From Mycetocola lacteus (lineage in GTDB: Bacteria; Actinomycetota; Actinomycetes; Actinomycetales; Microbacteriaceae): a DNA stretch of 64,000 bases. The translations under genes were made by a program, and so were the position numbers. Positions 1 through 9,326 of the stretch are shown piece after piece (within the stretch, counting starts at the first letter, position 1; each line of letters opens with the position of its first letter). Below the pieces are notes generated by a model. The model saw only the letters and a list, made by a program, of their open reading frames with translations. It was not told the DNA's origin and made no database searches. The stretch spans positions 372,001-436,000 of the forward strand of contig NZ_RCUY01000001.1 in assembly GCF_003667575.1 (NCBI RefSeq), read 5' to 3'.

Positions 1-254
1 TGCGTACCATCGCCACAGAGCTCGGGGTGAAGTATGAGCTGCGCGAGCCGGGCAAAAAGCTGGCGCTCCCCGATCCTCCGACCACCACCACCTCGGGTAC
101 CGCGAGCACGGGAGGCCACGTGGGCACGGCAATCGAACTGTATCCGTATGCGGCGGGACTGCTCGCCGCACTGCTGGGCGTCGAAATGGCAAACGCCCTG
201 GCCCAGCTGATCCGACTGCGCCGCGGTGCCCTCGCGGCGAGAAAGGAACACTGA
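1..254 (+). CDS. C-terminal end of a probable von Willebrand factor A-domain membrane protein (5' end outside window)
   Basis: The reading frame is open to the left edge, so only the last 84 codons are present. The first visible residues (RTIATELGVKYELREPG) resemble the end of a VWA domain in the actinobacterial MoxR/DUF58/VWA cluster, where such a segment precedes a linker. A Thr/Gly-rich linker follows, then one hydrophobic helix (around YPYAAGLLAALLGVEMANAL) and a short basic tail, which predicts a C-terminal membrane anchor. The stop codon overlaps the next start by one base (TGATG), so the three first genes look like one operon. Assignment to VWA proteins rests on a short stretch and on neighbourhood and is an inference. 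Confidence 0.5.
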   Translation, partial: RTIATELGVKYELREPGKKLALPDPPTTTTSGTASTGGHVGTAIELYPYAAGLLAALLGVEMANALAQLIRLRRGALAARKEH

Positions 255-1018
255 TGTCCACATCGGCGCGCACGGTAGCCCAGCGCAACGTTCGTCGCGC
301 CCGCGTGCGGCTGTGGACCGCGGTCGGAGCGCTGCCGTTCCTGCTGGCGGGATTGCTGCTGGTGATCAAGATCCTCAGCATCTACGCTTTTGCGCACCTG
401 TCCCTGCTCAACGTGCACGCCGAGCGCTATACGGAGAGTGCGGCGGCTGCTCGGGGACTCTCCCCCGTGAATATCTTCGAGCCGTTCAAGGCCCCCTTCG
501 ATCTGAGTGTGGGCCTGGCTGAGGATGGGCTTTTGACGGAGTCCCGGGAACAGCTGGAGGCGGCGCTGCCCCGCACCCCGGGCCTGGCGATCTGCACGGT
601 GCGGATCAACCTGGCGATGGTGATCGAACGCCAGGGTGATCGAGCCACCCAGGAAAAGGATGTTCCCGGCGGGCAGAAGTTCTATCAGGAGGCGCTGAAA
701 ACCATCGTGGAGACCTCGCCGAAGTGCCGCACCCCCGAGGCCGATCGGGCATCCTCCGATCCCTCGCGCAGCATGGATTCGAGCCTCACCACCACCGAGG
801 AATCCATCCGCAGCAAGATTCTGCCGCCTCCGCCGCCGGACCAGGGTGGCGGCTCGGACTCCCCGCCACCGCCGCCCGAGGAGACCCCGCCACCGCCGCC
901 CGGACCCTCGGATGATCAGTTGGACAAGCTCAAGAAGCAGCTCGAACAGGGTGATCAGGAGCGGGGCAACGGCGGCAATGAGCAGGGCGGCACCCCGGAT
1001 ACGGAGCGACCATGGTAA
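254..1018 (+). CDS. Membrane protein with short TPR-like region and Pro-rich tail
   Basis: A 254-residue protein with a basic N-terminus, one strong membrane helix at about residues 20-45 and an extracytoplasmic helical part that looks TPR-like (about residues 50-150: QLEAALPRTPGL, AMVIERQGD, FYQEALKTIVE). The last 70 residues are Pro, Gly and Glu rich with blocks such as PPPPPDQGGG and PPPPEETPPPPP. It is coupled by a one-base overlap to the VWA-like gene and overlaps the following gene by 7 bases. Proteins of this build sit after VWA genes in MoxR clusters, where they are thought to support assembly of envelope complexes, but no specific function is established here. The start is the ATG embedded in the upstream stop. 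Confidence 0.72.
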   Translation: MSTSARTVAQRNVRRARVRLWTAVGALPFLLAGLLLVIKILSIYAFAHLSLLNVHAERYTESAAAARGLSPVNIFEPFKAPFDLSVGLAEDGLLTESREQLEAALPRTPGLAICTVRINLAMVIERQGDRATQEKDVPGGQKFYQEALKTIVETSPKCRTPEADRASSDPSRSMDSSLTTTEESIRSKILPPPPPDQGGGSDSPPPPPEETPPPPPGPSDDQLDKLKKQLEQGDQERGNGGNEQGGTPDTERPW

Positions 1019-2109
1019 CCCGCAACGATCCCTACCTGGGTGGTAGCGAGGGAGCACCTCCGCCCCCGCCGCCCGGTGGCTATCGCGGCAACACACGGGT
1101 TTCTCGGATGATGCGTCCGGCGGCACCCCCGCTGCCCGCGCCCGTGGCACCCGCGCTGCCGGCACCGCGTCCGAGTTCGTCGCGGGCCGCGAAGATTGTC
1201 AGCGCGGTGGTACTCGCGCACGCACTGTGGCTGCTGTTTCGTCTGCTCCTGCCCGGTGCCAGCAGCTACTACTTCACGATCGGTGCCATCACCGTGCAGG
1301 TGCTGATGCTGATCGCCGCCATCGTGATCCTGGTGGGGCCACGTGGGCGTCGACTGGGCACGATCGCGCTGGTCGTAACGCTGTTTATCAACGTGGCAAC
1401 GGTCGGCTCGGTGTCAGCGCTGGAGAGCGCCCAGAGCGGGAACTACGACGACTATAAAACCTCCGAGCAGCGTAAATGGAACGCCTATCCGGGGATCCGC
1501 GGGGTTGATCCCGCCGAGATCCTCGACAAGCCCTCACTTGAGGAAAACATCGCGCGCACCGATGACCTGAACGCCAAATTGCGGGCGGCCCTCACCACCG
1601 AGTTCGGCATCACCTGGACGATGCACGGTGAAAACACCCTGCGCAATAACCGCAACGGGTACGGGGGCGAGTCGATGCTGGTGGACCGCAGCGGTCCGGT
1701 GTGGACGAGCGATCGCCCTATGCAGTCGGTGGCCGATAAGCGTCGACTTCGAGACGTGGTGAACCGCGTGATGCTGCAAAACGGGGTCTCCCGCACCATC
1801 GTGCTGAGCGATCCCAGCTATCAGTCCGATCCCGGCAACCTGGAGCGTTTCTACGGCAGTGCAAACCCCGATCAGCAGCACACCTGGTCGATGGTTTCGG
1901 TGGATCGGCAGGTCACGTTCTACATCGACGTCCAGATCTTCGATCTTTCCCAGGACCCCACCGGAGCCTTCCGCACCGAGCGCGAGGGCCAGTCTGCCCG
2001 CGACGGTACCCCACTTGAGGGCGTGCAGATCTCGGCTCGCGGCTACGAACTCCTGAGCGCGGACAAGCGGGACGAGTTCATCGCCAAACTCAAAACTTTC
2101 GGGCAATAG
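1012..2109 (+). CDS. Conserved membrane protein, Pro-rich N-terminus, large extracytoplasmic domain
   Basis: A 365-residue protein. Residues 1-60 are cytoplasmic and rich in Pro, Gly and Ala; about residues 63-150 hold three hydrophobic helices (SAVVLAHALWLLFRLLL, ITVQVLMLIAAIVILV, TIALVVTLFINVATVGSV). The remaining ~215 residues are soluble and presumably outside the membrane, with no recognised catalytic motif. The gene starts inside the end of the preceding gene (7-base overlap), so it is the last member of the VWA-type operon. I do not recognise the family; a role in envelope biology is suggested only by its neighbours. A hairpin without a U-tract follows about 80 bases after the stop. 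Confidence 0.72.
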   Translation: MVTRNDPYLGGSEGAPPPPPPGGYRGNTRVSRMMRPAAPPLPAPVAPALPAPRPSSSRAAKIVSAVVLAHALWLLFRLLLPGASSYYFTIGAITVQVLMLIAAIVILVGPRGRRLGTIALVVTLFINVATVGSVSALESAQSGNYDDYKTSEQRKWNAYPGIRGVDPAEILDKPSLEENIARTDDLNAKLRAALTTEFGITWTMHGENTLRNNRNGYGGESMLVDRSGPVWTSDRPMQSVADKRRLRDVVNRVMLQNGVSRTIVLSDPSYQSDPGNLERFYGSANPDQQHTWSMVSVDRQVTFYIDVQIFDLSQDPTGAFRTEREGQSARDGTPLEGVQISARGYELLSADKRDEFIAKLKTFGQ

Positions 2110-2187
2110 AAATTTACTGTGTTCTCGTCATAAAACCGTGACGGGTGGATCTTGTTGTAATGAACCGGCCCCAAATTCCGGTTCCGG

Positions 2188-2234
2188 CGTTGTGCCCCGA
2201 AGCATGCCCCCTGCATGCGTCGCGGGGCACAACG
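2188..2234. terminator. Nested hairpin between the VWA-type operon and the surface-protein gene
   Basis: A 12-bp perfect outer stem (CGTTGTGCCCCG with CGGGGCACAACG) encloses a second inverted repeat, GCATGC...GCATGC. No U-tract follows on either side, so it may be a terminator lacking a U-tail or a 5' leader structure of the next gene. Confidence 0.45.
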
Positions 2235-2279
2235 TCGTTATCGATGGGGCCCCTCATCTACAGACTGGACACTCAGTAC

Positions 2280-3968
2280 ATGACCCTTGTGAATCGCTCT
2301 TCTCGAAAACGGCTGTCGGCACGCAGGCTCTTGACCGGCGGAATTTTGGCGGCGTTTGCGACACTGTCGATCGGTCTTGCGGTACCCGCTTCCGTTCAGG
2401 CCGCCGAGCCTCAGCCGCAGGGTTGTGGTTACGGCACGGGTGGTCCCCTGGCAGAGACCATCTGCTGGCTCGACATGGCGCAGTTTGACTCCGCCCAGGC
2501 GCAGACCCCACAGGGCCAAGCAATGTCGGTGGACCTACCCGGCGGAGTGACCATGAGTTTCACGGCCAGGCTGGCCGCGGGTGCGGACGGGCTGCGTCCG
2601 CTCGCTCCGGCGGCGCTGCCCACCTGGTCCGGTACCCCCATTGGTAACAGCGCGTACGTGGGCACCCCGGGTAAGCCGGCGCTCTATCAGGTGCCCGGGC
2701 GCAATGGCGGGTGGCTTGGCGAGGTGACCCTAGACAACATTTCGGTGTCGCGCAACGGCGTTCCGCAGACCGCGGGTTATGCGTTTGTCATGGCTGATGC
2801 TGAGTCCAGCAACAAGTTCGAGGGGCTGCGGTTCACCTCCACATCCCCGATCGCTCAAATTGCCAATATCACTCCGGCTGGCTACCAGCCCGCGTGTGGT
2901 GCCAAGCTCTCGGGGTTGGGAACCAACCAGGTGACCTGCATGGGGCAGGGTGTACGCAATGCCGGAGACATCGTGACCTCAACCGAGAGCCCCACCCGGG
3001 TGAGTATCGCCCTCCACAACGACAACGATCCGGTGGGCAATGTGAACACCACCCGACAGGGCATGGCGTTCGGTGTGATGTTCTCGAAGGTTCAGGTCAC
3101 CAAGGTGGTTGAAAGCCGCTACGATTCCACGGACCAGTTCACCGTTTCCACCACGGAGGCGTCAACCGGCGCCGCCATCGGACGTGCCACCACCACCGGC
3201 ACAGAGACCGGAGCCACCACCGGAGAATCCACCATTTTGACCCAGGTGGACGGTACAAATGTGACCTTCGCCGAGAAGATCTCGGGCGACACCGGGGCCA
3301 CGCTGGACCACTACCGCTCGCAGTGGGCGTGCACCCGCAATGGCAATGCCGTGCCCGCTGATCAGCTGGCCGAGGGCGGAACCGCGGCAACCGTCACCCT
3401 GAGCGTGAGTGTGGGAGACTTCGTCGCCTGCACGGTCACCAACACGGCCAAGCTCGGTTCGGTGACCTGGAATAAGGTGGATCGCGATTCTCAGCGTCTC
3501 GCCGGCTCCGAGTGGGCCCTGACCTCCCCCGATGGGACCGTCACCACCATCGTTGATAACGGTGCTGTAGATGAAAATCCCGCGGTGGGCGAACTCTCGG
3601 TAAGCGGTCTGCCGTGGGGGCAGTACCGACTCGAGGAGACGCGTGCTCCCGAAGGCTTCGAGCGGATGACCGATGTGCTGACCTGGAATGTGGATGGCGA
3701 GCACCAGGCGGTCGCACTGGGCGATATTGTGAACCTGCCCTCGCAGCCGCCGGTTCCCTCCGATCCGCCGTCGACCCCGCCGGCAGTGCCGCCGACACCG
3801 ACCGTTCCGCCTACCACCCCGCCGGGATCACCGACGCCCACTCCGTCGACCCCGCCTGGCCTAGCATCGACCGGTGCCGAGGGAGTTCTGCCGATGGTTC
3901 TGGTGGGTGGCATTGCGCTTCTCGCGGGGATCGGGCTGACCATCCGCCGTCGCGCTCAGCGAGGATAG
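2280..3968 (+). CDS. SpaA-like surface protein with LASTG sortase signal
   Basis: From the ATG at the start given here the protein is 562 residues. It begins with a basic n-region (RSSRKRLSARR), a hydrophobic core and a likely cleavage after VQA, a clean signal peptide. A longer frame open 135 bases upstream would put a strong hairpin inside the coding region, so this start is preferred, although its ribosome site is weak. The N-terminal ~250 residues resemble a surface adhesin domain. A prealbumin-like domain follows, then a SpaA-type Cna-B module near the end (TWNKVDRDSQRLAGSEWALT ... RLEETRAPEGF). A Pro/Thr/Ser stalk leads to LASTG, a membrane helix and RRRAQRG. LAxTG is the signal of class E-type sortases of actinobacteria. 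It is expected to be wall-anchored; isopeptide cross-links are possible but not shown. Confidence 0.85.
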   Translation: MTLVNRSSRKRLSARRLLTGGILAAFATLSIGLAVPASVQAAEPQPQGCGYGTGGPLAETICWLDMAQFDSAQAQTPQGQAMSVDLPGGVTMSFTARLAAGADGLRPLAPAALPTWSGTPIGNSAYVGTPGKPALYQVPGRNGGWLGEVTLDNISVSRNGVPQTAGYAFVMADAESSNKFEGLRFTSTSPIAQIANITPAGYQPACGAKLSGLGTNQVTCMGQGVRNAGDIVTSTESPTRVSIALHNDNDPVGNVNTTRQGMAFGVMFSKVQVTKVVESRYDSTDQFTVSTTEASTGAAIGRATTTGTETGATTGESTILTQVDGTNVTFAEKISGDTGATLDHYRSQWACTRNGNAVPADQLAEGGTAATVTLSVSVGDFVACTVTNTAKLGSVTWNKVDRDSQRLAGSEWALTSPDGTVTTIVDNGAVDENPAVGELSVSGLPWGQYRLEETRAPEGFERMTDVLTWNVDGEHQAVALGDIVNLPSQPPVPSDPPSTPPAVPPTPTVPPTTPPGSPTPTPSTPPGLASTGAEGVLPMVLVGGIALLAGIGLTIRRRAQRG

Positions 3969-3980
3969 TCTTCCCTCGGT

Positions 3981-4019
3981 AAAAACCCGCCGCTACGTTT
4001 CGCGTAGCGGCGGGTTTTT
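3981..4019. terminator. Bidirectional rho-independent terminator
   Basis: A 12-bp perfect stem (CCCGCCGCTACG / CGTAGCGGCGGG) with a 5-base loop is flanked by an A-run on the left and a T-run on the right. It serves the surface-protein gene and the convergent sulfurtransferase gene. Confidence 0.93.
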
Positions 4020-4030
4020 GGTGAATCGAG

Positions 4031-4864
4031 CTAGGCGCCGGTGGCGACCGGACGCTGGGGATCACGCGACCAGGCGCTCCAGGATCCGGCAAAGATCGCC
4101 GCGGGCAGTCCCGCCTCGGACAGGGCCAGGGCCGTGTGGGCGGCAGTGATGCCCGACCCGCAGGTGGTTCCGATCTGTGCTCCGGGTACCGCACCAACAC
4201 CGGCGAATACCGCGCGCAGGCGCTCGGGATCCAGGAATCGACCATTGTCCAGATAGGTTCCCGAGGGGAGGTTGACGGCACCGGGGATGTGTCCCGCGCG
4301 GGGGTCCATCGGCTCACTCTCGCCGCGGAAGCGCTCCCCCGCACGCGAGTCGATCAGCACGCCCGAGGTCGCCAGGGCTGCGGCCGCATCGGCGTCCAGG
4401 ACGGCGTTCTGGCCGAGCTCGGTGAGCACCAGGGTTCCGGGTTCGGCCGTCACCTCGCCGGTTTCCAGTGCCCGGTCCTCGGCCGTCCAGGCGGCAAGGC
4501 CCCCGTCCAAGACGCGCAGGCTGACAAACCCGGCGTCGGCCAAAACCCACCACGCTCGTGCGGCGGGAAGGGAGGCAAACGTGTCATAAGCCACCACCGT
4601 GTCGCCGGGGTTCAACCCCCACCGGGTCACGGCGGTGTTGAGGATGCCCAGGGTCGGCAGCGGATGCCGCCCGAGCGCGGGATCCCCGTCGGGATCGGCC
4701 AACTCGGTATCGAGATCGACATACACGGCACCCGGGATGTGTCCGGACAGATAGTCGTCGTGTCCATTGGGCTTGTCCAGACGCCAACGCACATCCAGCA
4801 CGCGAACGGGGGTTTCGGATTCCAGAAGGGCAGCCAACTCGGCCGCGCTGATGAGGTTGCTCAT
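4031..4864 (-). CDS. sseA: Sulfurtransferase, two rhodanese domains (3-mercaptopyruvate/thiosulfate type)
   Basis: The enzyme moves a sulfane sulfur from 3-mercaptopyruvate or thiosulfate to a thiophilic acceptor in the cytoplasm. The 277-residue product has the standard two-domain layout: an inactive N-terminal rhodanese domain (about residues 5-130) and an active C-terminal one (about 155-275). The active-site loop reads C235-G-S-G-I-T, the form typical of mercaptopyruvate sulfurtransferases; thiosulfate enzymes usually have CRKGVT. Both domains carry the GHIPGAV motif. The start chosen (MSNLISAAEL) gives the usual family length; the frame runs open another 70 codons upstream but that part has no family character. 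It is monocistronic, between two terminators. Substrate preference is inferred from the loop only. Confidence 0.88.
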   Translation of the reverse strand: MSNLISAAELAALLESETPVRVLDVRWRLDKPNGHDDYLSGHIPGAVYVDLDTELADPDGDPALGRHPLPTLGILNTAVTRWGLNPGDTVVAYDTFASLPAARAWWVLADAGFVSLRVLDGGLAAWTAEDRALETGEVTAEPGTLVLTELGQNAVLDADAAAALATSGVLIDSRAGERFRGESEPMDPRAGHIPGAVNLPSGTYLDNGRFLDPERLRAVFAGVGAVPGAQIGTTCGSGITAAHTALALSEAGLPAAIFAGSWSAWSRDPQRPVATGA

Positions 4865-4993
4865 GAGCCCACAGTAGTGCGCCCCGGCTGGGATAGTGCC
4901 GTCACAGAACCACACTAAGAAGATTCCGCGAGCGGGGATGCCCCGTGACTGGCACGTGTGACCGTCCTGCCGCGGAGCCGGCGTCACAAGCGA

Positions 4994-5036
4994 CGCCCCC
5001 TCCCGAAACCCGCGAATTGCGGTCCGGAAGGGGGCG
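4994..5036 (-). terminator. Terminator-like hairpin downstream of nrdF
   Basis: A stem with one mismatch joins CGCCCCCTCCCG to CGGAAGGGGGCG around a 19-base loop, just after the nrdF stop on the minus strand. There is only a short T-run, so efficiency is uncertain. Confidence 0.6.
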
Positions 5037-5054
5037 TTGACATGTTGAGGAGAC

Positions 5055-6038
<984 letters not shown>

Positions 6039-6078
6039 TTACCTACGATCAGAAATCAAATGCTATCGGTACGGGGGT

Positions 6079-6110
6079 GCCGCGTGCACGTCCGGGGACG
6101 TGCACGCGGC
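6079..6110 (-). terminator. Strong intercistronic hairpin between nrdE and nrdF
   Basis: A perfect 15-bp stem (GCCGCGTGCACGTCC / GGACGTGCACGCGGC) with a 2-base loop lies between the two subunit genes. There is no U-tract. It could terminate or attenuate nrdE transcripts, stabilise their 3' end, or be a protein-binding palindrome. Confidence 0.6.
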
Positions 6111-6142
6111 GCAGCGGGGGCTGCCTGGCTTCGGATGAAGCG

Positions 6143-6193
6143 TGTTACAGCATGCGCGCTGTTACAACATGCACTCTGTTAGAGCATGCAGCT
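6143..6193 (-). repeat. Three degenerate 17-bp tandem repeats spanning the nrdE stop codon
   Basis: On the plus strand the units read TGTTACAGCATGCGCGC, TGTTACAACATGCACTC and TGTTAGAGCATGCAGCT. The third unit contains the nrdE stop and the last codons (Ser-Cys-Met-Leu), so the other two look like diverged copies of the gene's own 3' end. Confidence 0.75.
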
Positions 6194-8323
6194 GACGCAG
6201 CCGTCAACCTCGGTACCCTCGAGCGCGAGCTGGCGCAGACGGATGTAGTAGATCGTCTTGATGCCCTTGCGCCATGCGTAGATCTGAGCCTTGTTGATGT
6301 CGCGGGTGGTGGCGGTGTCCTTGAAGAACAGCGTCAGCGACAGGCCCTGGTCCACGTGCTGGGTGGCGGCGGCGTAGGTGTCGATGATCTTCTCGGCACC
6401 GATCTCATACGCATCCTGGTAGTAGTCCAGGTTGTCGTTGGTCATGAACGGCGCGGGGTAGTACACGCGGCCGAGCTTGCCTTCCTTGCGGATCTCGATC
6501 TTCGAGGCGATCGGGTGGATCGACGAGGTCGAGTTGTTGATGTAGGAGATCGAACCGGTCGGCGGTACGGCCTGCAGGTTCTGGTTGTAGATACCGTGCT
6601 TCATGACGGAGTCCTTGAGCTCGGCCCAGTCGGCCTGGCTGGGGATCTCCACCGAGGAGTTTGCGAACAGCTCGCGCACCCGCTCGGTCTCGGGCAGCCA
6701 CTCCTGGGTCAGGTACTTCTCGAAGAACGCACCCGATGCGTAGGTGGAGTTCTCGAAGCCCTCGAAGGTCACGCCACGCTCGATGGCGATCTTGTTGGAG
6801 GCACGCAGCGCGTGGAACAGCACCGTGTAGAAGTAGATGTTGGTGAAGTCGATGCCCTCTTCGCTGCCGTAGAACACGCGCTCACGAGCGAGGTATCCGT
6901 GCAGGTTCATCTGGCCGAGGCCGATCGCGTGGGACTTGTCGTTACCGTCCTCGATCGAACGCACCGAGGCGATGTGGCTCTGGTCGGACACTGAGGTCAA
7001 ACCGCGAATGGCGGTCTCGATGGTCAGGCCGAAGTTCGGCGAGTCCATCGCCAGGGCGATGTTCAGCGAGCCGAGGTTGCAGGAGATGTCCTTACCGATT
7101 TCCTTGTACGACAGGTCGTCGTTGTAGGTGGTCGGGGTGTTGACCTGCAGGATCTCCGAGCAGAGGTTCGACATGTTGATCCGGCCGGCGATGGGGTTCT
7201 CGCGGTTCACCGTGTCTTCAAACACGATGTACGGGTAGCCCGACTCGAACTGGATCTCGGCGATGGTCTGGAAGAATTCACGCGCGTTGATCTTGGTCTT
7301 CTTGATCCGCGAGTCGTCCACCATCTCGTGGTACTTCTCGGTGATCGAGATGTCGCCGAAGGGGATGCCGTACACGCGCTCGACGTCGTACGGGGAGAAC
7401 AGGTACATGTCCTCACCCTTCTTGGCCAGCTCGAAGGTGATGTCCGGAACGACAACACCCAGCGACAGGGTCTTGATGCGGATCTTCTCATCGGCGTTTT
7501 CACGCTTGGTGTCGAGGAAGGACATGATGTCCGGGTGGTGGGCGCTGAGGTAGACGGCACCGGCACCCTGACGCGCACCGAGCTGGTTGGCGTAGGAGAA
7601 GGAGTCTTCCAGCAGCTTCATCACGGGGATGATGCCCGAGGACTGGTTCTGGATCTGCTTGATCGGGGCGCCGGCCTCACGAATGTTCGAGAGGGACAGG
7701 GCCACGCCACCGCCGCGCTTGGAGAGCTGCAGCGAGGAGTTGATGCCGCGCGAGATCGACTCCATGTTGTCTTCGATCCGCAGCAGGAAGCAGGAGACGA
7801 GCTCGCCGCGCTGTGCCTTACCGGAGTTCAGGAAGGTGGGGGTCGCGGGCTGGAAGCGGCCGGCGATGATCTCCTCAACCAGGTTGGTCGCCAGGGCTTC
7901 ATCGCCATCGGCCAGACCCAGTGCGGTCATCACCACGCGGTCCTCGAAACGCTCCAGGTAGCGCTTTCCATCGAAGGTCTTCAGCGTGTAGGAGGTGTAG
8001 TACTTGAACGCGCCCAGGAAGGTCGAGAAGCGGAACTTCTTCGAGTAGGCGAGATCGTTCAGACCGGTGATGAACTCGAAGGAGTACTTGGCAATGACCG
8101 CGGGGTCGTAGTATTCCTTCTCCACCAGGTAGTCCAGACGCTCCTTGAGCGAGTGGAAGAACACGGTGTTCTGGTTCACGTGCTGCAGGAAGAACTCACG
8201 GGCTGCTTCGCGATCCTTGTCGAACTGGATGTTGCCATCCGCGTCGTACAGGTTGAGCATCGCGTTCAGCGAGTGGTAGTCCATGCCCTGCGCTACCGGT
8301 GACTCGGTCAGTGACGGTCCCAA
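6179..8323 (-). CDS. nrdE: Class Ib ribonucleotide reductase, alpha (catalytic) subunit NrdE
   Basis: NrdE reduces ribonucleoside diphosphates to deoxyribonucleotides using electrons from NrdH and a radical from NrdF. The 714-residue product shows the substrate-site cysteine C178 (ELVSCFLLR), the N-x-C-x-E radical/active-site motif near residue 388 (SNLCSEI) and the C-terminal relay pair C709/C712 (GCVSCML). It lacks the N-terminal ATP cone, as usual for class Ib. The first start is a TTG preceded by GGAAG at good spacing and overlaps the nrdI end by 16 bases, suggesting coupling. An ATG 13 codons later ([10 protein letters not shown]) matches many family N-termini and is the alternative start. 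The 3' end is embedded in a small tandem repeat. Confidence 0.97.
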   Translation of the reverse strand: MGPSLTESPVAQGMDYHSLNAMLNLYDADGNIQFDKDREAAREFFLQHVNQNTVFFHSLKERLDYLVEKEYYDPAVIAKYSFEFITGLNDLAYSKKFRFSTFLGAFKYYTSYTLKTFDGKRYLERFEDRVVMTALGLADGDEALATNLVEEIIAGRFQPATPTFLNSGKAQRGELVSCFLLRIEDNMESISRGINSSLQLSKRGGGVALSLSNIREAGAPIKQIQNQSSGIIPVMKLLEDSFSYANQLGARQGAGAVYLSAHHPDIMSFLDTKRENADEKIRIKTLSLGVVVPDITFELAKKGEDMYLFSPYDVERVYGIPFGDISITEKYHEMVDDSRIKKTKINAREFFQTIAEIQFESGYPYIVFEDTVNRENPIAGRINMSNLCSEILQVNTPTTYNDDLSYKEIGKDISCNLGSLNIALAMDSPNFGLTIETAIRGLTSVSDQSHIASVRSIEDGNDKSHAIGLGQMNLHGYLARERVFYGSEEGIDFTNIYFYTVLFHALRASNKIAIERGVTFEGFENSTYASGAFFEKYLTQEWLPETERVRELFANSSVEIPSQADWAELKDSVMKHGIYNQNLQAVPPTGSISYINNSTSSIHPIASKIEIRKEGKLGRVYYPAPFMTNDNLDYYQDAYEIGAEKIIDTYAAATQHVDQGLSLTLFFKDTATTRDINKAQIYAWRKGIKTIYYIRLRQLALEGTEVDGCVSCML

Positions 8324-8712
8324 AATTCTTCCAATCCATCGTGGACAACCTGTACGTCGTCCGGAGTGCCAAATAGTTCAAATCGGAACATCATCGGAAC
8401 CTTACATTTCTGGGCGATGATGTCCCCAGCAAGGCAGTACGCCTCACCAAAATTGGTGTTGCCCGCGGCAATCACGCCACGGATCAGGGACCTGTTATCC
8501 ACATCGTTGAGGAAACGGATCACCTGCTTCGGTACCGCACCCCCGACCTCTCCGCCACCGTATGTGGGCAGAACAAGAACGTAGGGTTCGGTGACCTGAA
8601 GCGCGGGCTCCCGTGCATAGAGCGGGATTCGCGCGGCCGGCATACCCAACTTTTCAATGAAACGGTGGGTGTTGCCGGAGATACTGGAGAAGTAGACGAG
8701 ATTTGTGCTCAT
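8308..8712 (-). CDS. nrdI: NrdI flavodoxin-like protein for class Ib ribonucleotide reductase
   Basis: NrdI is an FMN protein that supplies the oxidant needed to build the Mn(III)2-tyrosyl radical cofactor in NrdF. The 134-residue product has the family N-terminus ([13 protein letters not shown], the FMN phosphate loop), a TYGGG turn and the [13 protein letters not shown] flavin-binding segment. The ATG start is chosen because of the GGAGGG site six bases upstream; the longer open frame upstream has no family character. It sits in the usual order nrdH-nrdI-nrdE, with about 256 bases after nrdH and a 16-base overlap with nrdE. Confidence 0.96.
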   Translation of the reverse strand: MSTNLVYFSSISGNTHRFIEKLGMPAARIPLYAREPALQVTEPYVLVLPTYGGGEVGGAVPKQVIRFLNDVDNRSLIRGVIAAGNTNFGEAYCLAGDIIAQKCKVPMMFRFELFGTPDDVQVVHDGLEEFWDRH

Positions 8713-8923
8713 CGGGATCCCTCCAAGGTGAGAGCACCGTGAACCGGTGCCGGTGGTGCTGTGCCCGGCGGCGACTCCCCCTGGTAGGTCGGTCGCGGTC
8801 AAACACGCGGGCAAATTCGTTCCCCTCAACGAATCACCCGGGGAGGGCACCACACACCTCACAAACGGAGTCCTAAACGATCCGAACGATGGTTGCGTGG
8901 TGGCGACGCGATGACGTCGCGGT

Positions 8924-8967
8924 GTTGGTGGAGCGTGGTTCGGATTTCCGAAACCACCTCACGCCAA
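8924..8967 (-). other. Imperfect hairpin between nrdH and nrdI
   Basis: Arms GTTGGTGGAGCGTGGTTCGG and a diverged complement ending CACGCCAAC can pair around TTTCC just after the nrdH stop. A smaller stem GCGACG...CGTCGC lies closer to nrdI. Nothing else was recognised in the 256-base gap; the hairpin may separate nrdH from nrdIE transcription. Confidence 0.4.
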
Positions 8968-8968
8968 C

Positions 8969-9202
8969 CTAGGCGAGGCGAGCGGCCAGTTCCTCGATCT
9001 TGTCCGGGCGGAAACCGGACCAGTGCTCGTCATCTGCGATGACCACGGGGGCCTGCAGGTACCCCAGAGCCTTGACGGCTTCGAGGGCGTTTTCGTCGGC
9101 AGAAACGTCGAGAACCTCGTATTCGAGGCCCTTGCTATCGAGCGCGCGGTAGGTCGCGGTGCACTGGACGCAGGACGGCTTGGTGTAAACGGTAATCGTC
9201 AT
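8969..9202 (-). CDS. nrdH: NrdH-redoxin, electron donor of class Ib ribonucleotide reductase
   Basis: NrdH is a glutaredoxin-like thiol donor that is reduced by thioredoxin reductase and re-reduces NrdE. The 77-residue product carries the active-site C11-V-Q-C14 in a thioredoxin fold, the APVVIADD cis-proline loop and the WSGFRPDKI signature that separates NrdH from ordinary glutaredoxins. It is the first gene of the nrd block. The start has a GGGGA site (AAAGGGGAACTGCGAAG before the ATG). The upstream 387-base region has no gene but carries the candidate NrdR and DnaA sites listed separately. Confidence 0.96.
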   Translation of the reverse strand: MTITVYTKPSCVQCTATYRALDSKGLEYEVLDVSADENALEAVKALGYLQAPVVIADDEHWSGFRPDKIEELAARLA

Positions 9203-9264
9203 CTTCGCAGTTCCCCTTTATCTCTAATTTGTTGGCTTGTGCGGCAACTTGTGCCCCGCCTTCA

Positions 9265-9280
9265 ATACTACATCTAGTTG
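9265..9280 (-). promoter_or_regulatory. Candidate NrdR box upstream of nrdH
   Basis: The 16-mer ATACTACATCTAGTTG matches 11 of 16 positions of the palindromic NrdR consensus acaCTATATATAGtgt and lies about 65 bases before the nrdH start. NrdR boxes usually come in pairs about three helical turns apart; a convincing second box was not found. Beside it, TACCCC-AA-GGGGTA (9295-9308) forms another dyad. Confidence 0.4.
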
Positions 9281-9326
9281 CTCGATCTGTCTCGTACCCC
9301 AAGGGGTAGTAGTTGCACCAATGTAG

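Noticed and set aside
6143..6193. CRISPR-like repeat array
   Set aside because: The repeats are short, directly adjacent and diverged, with no spacers and no cas genes.
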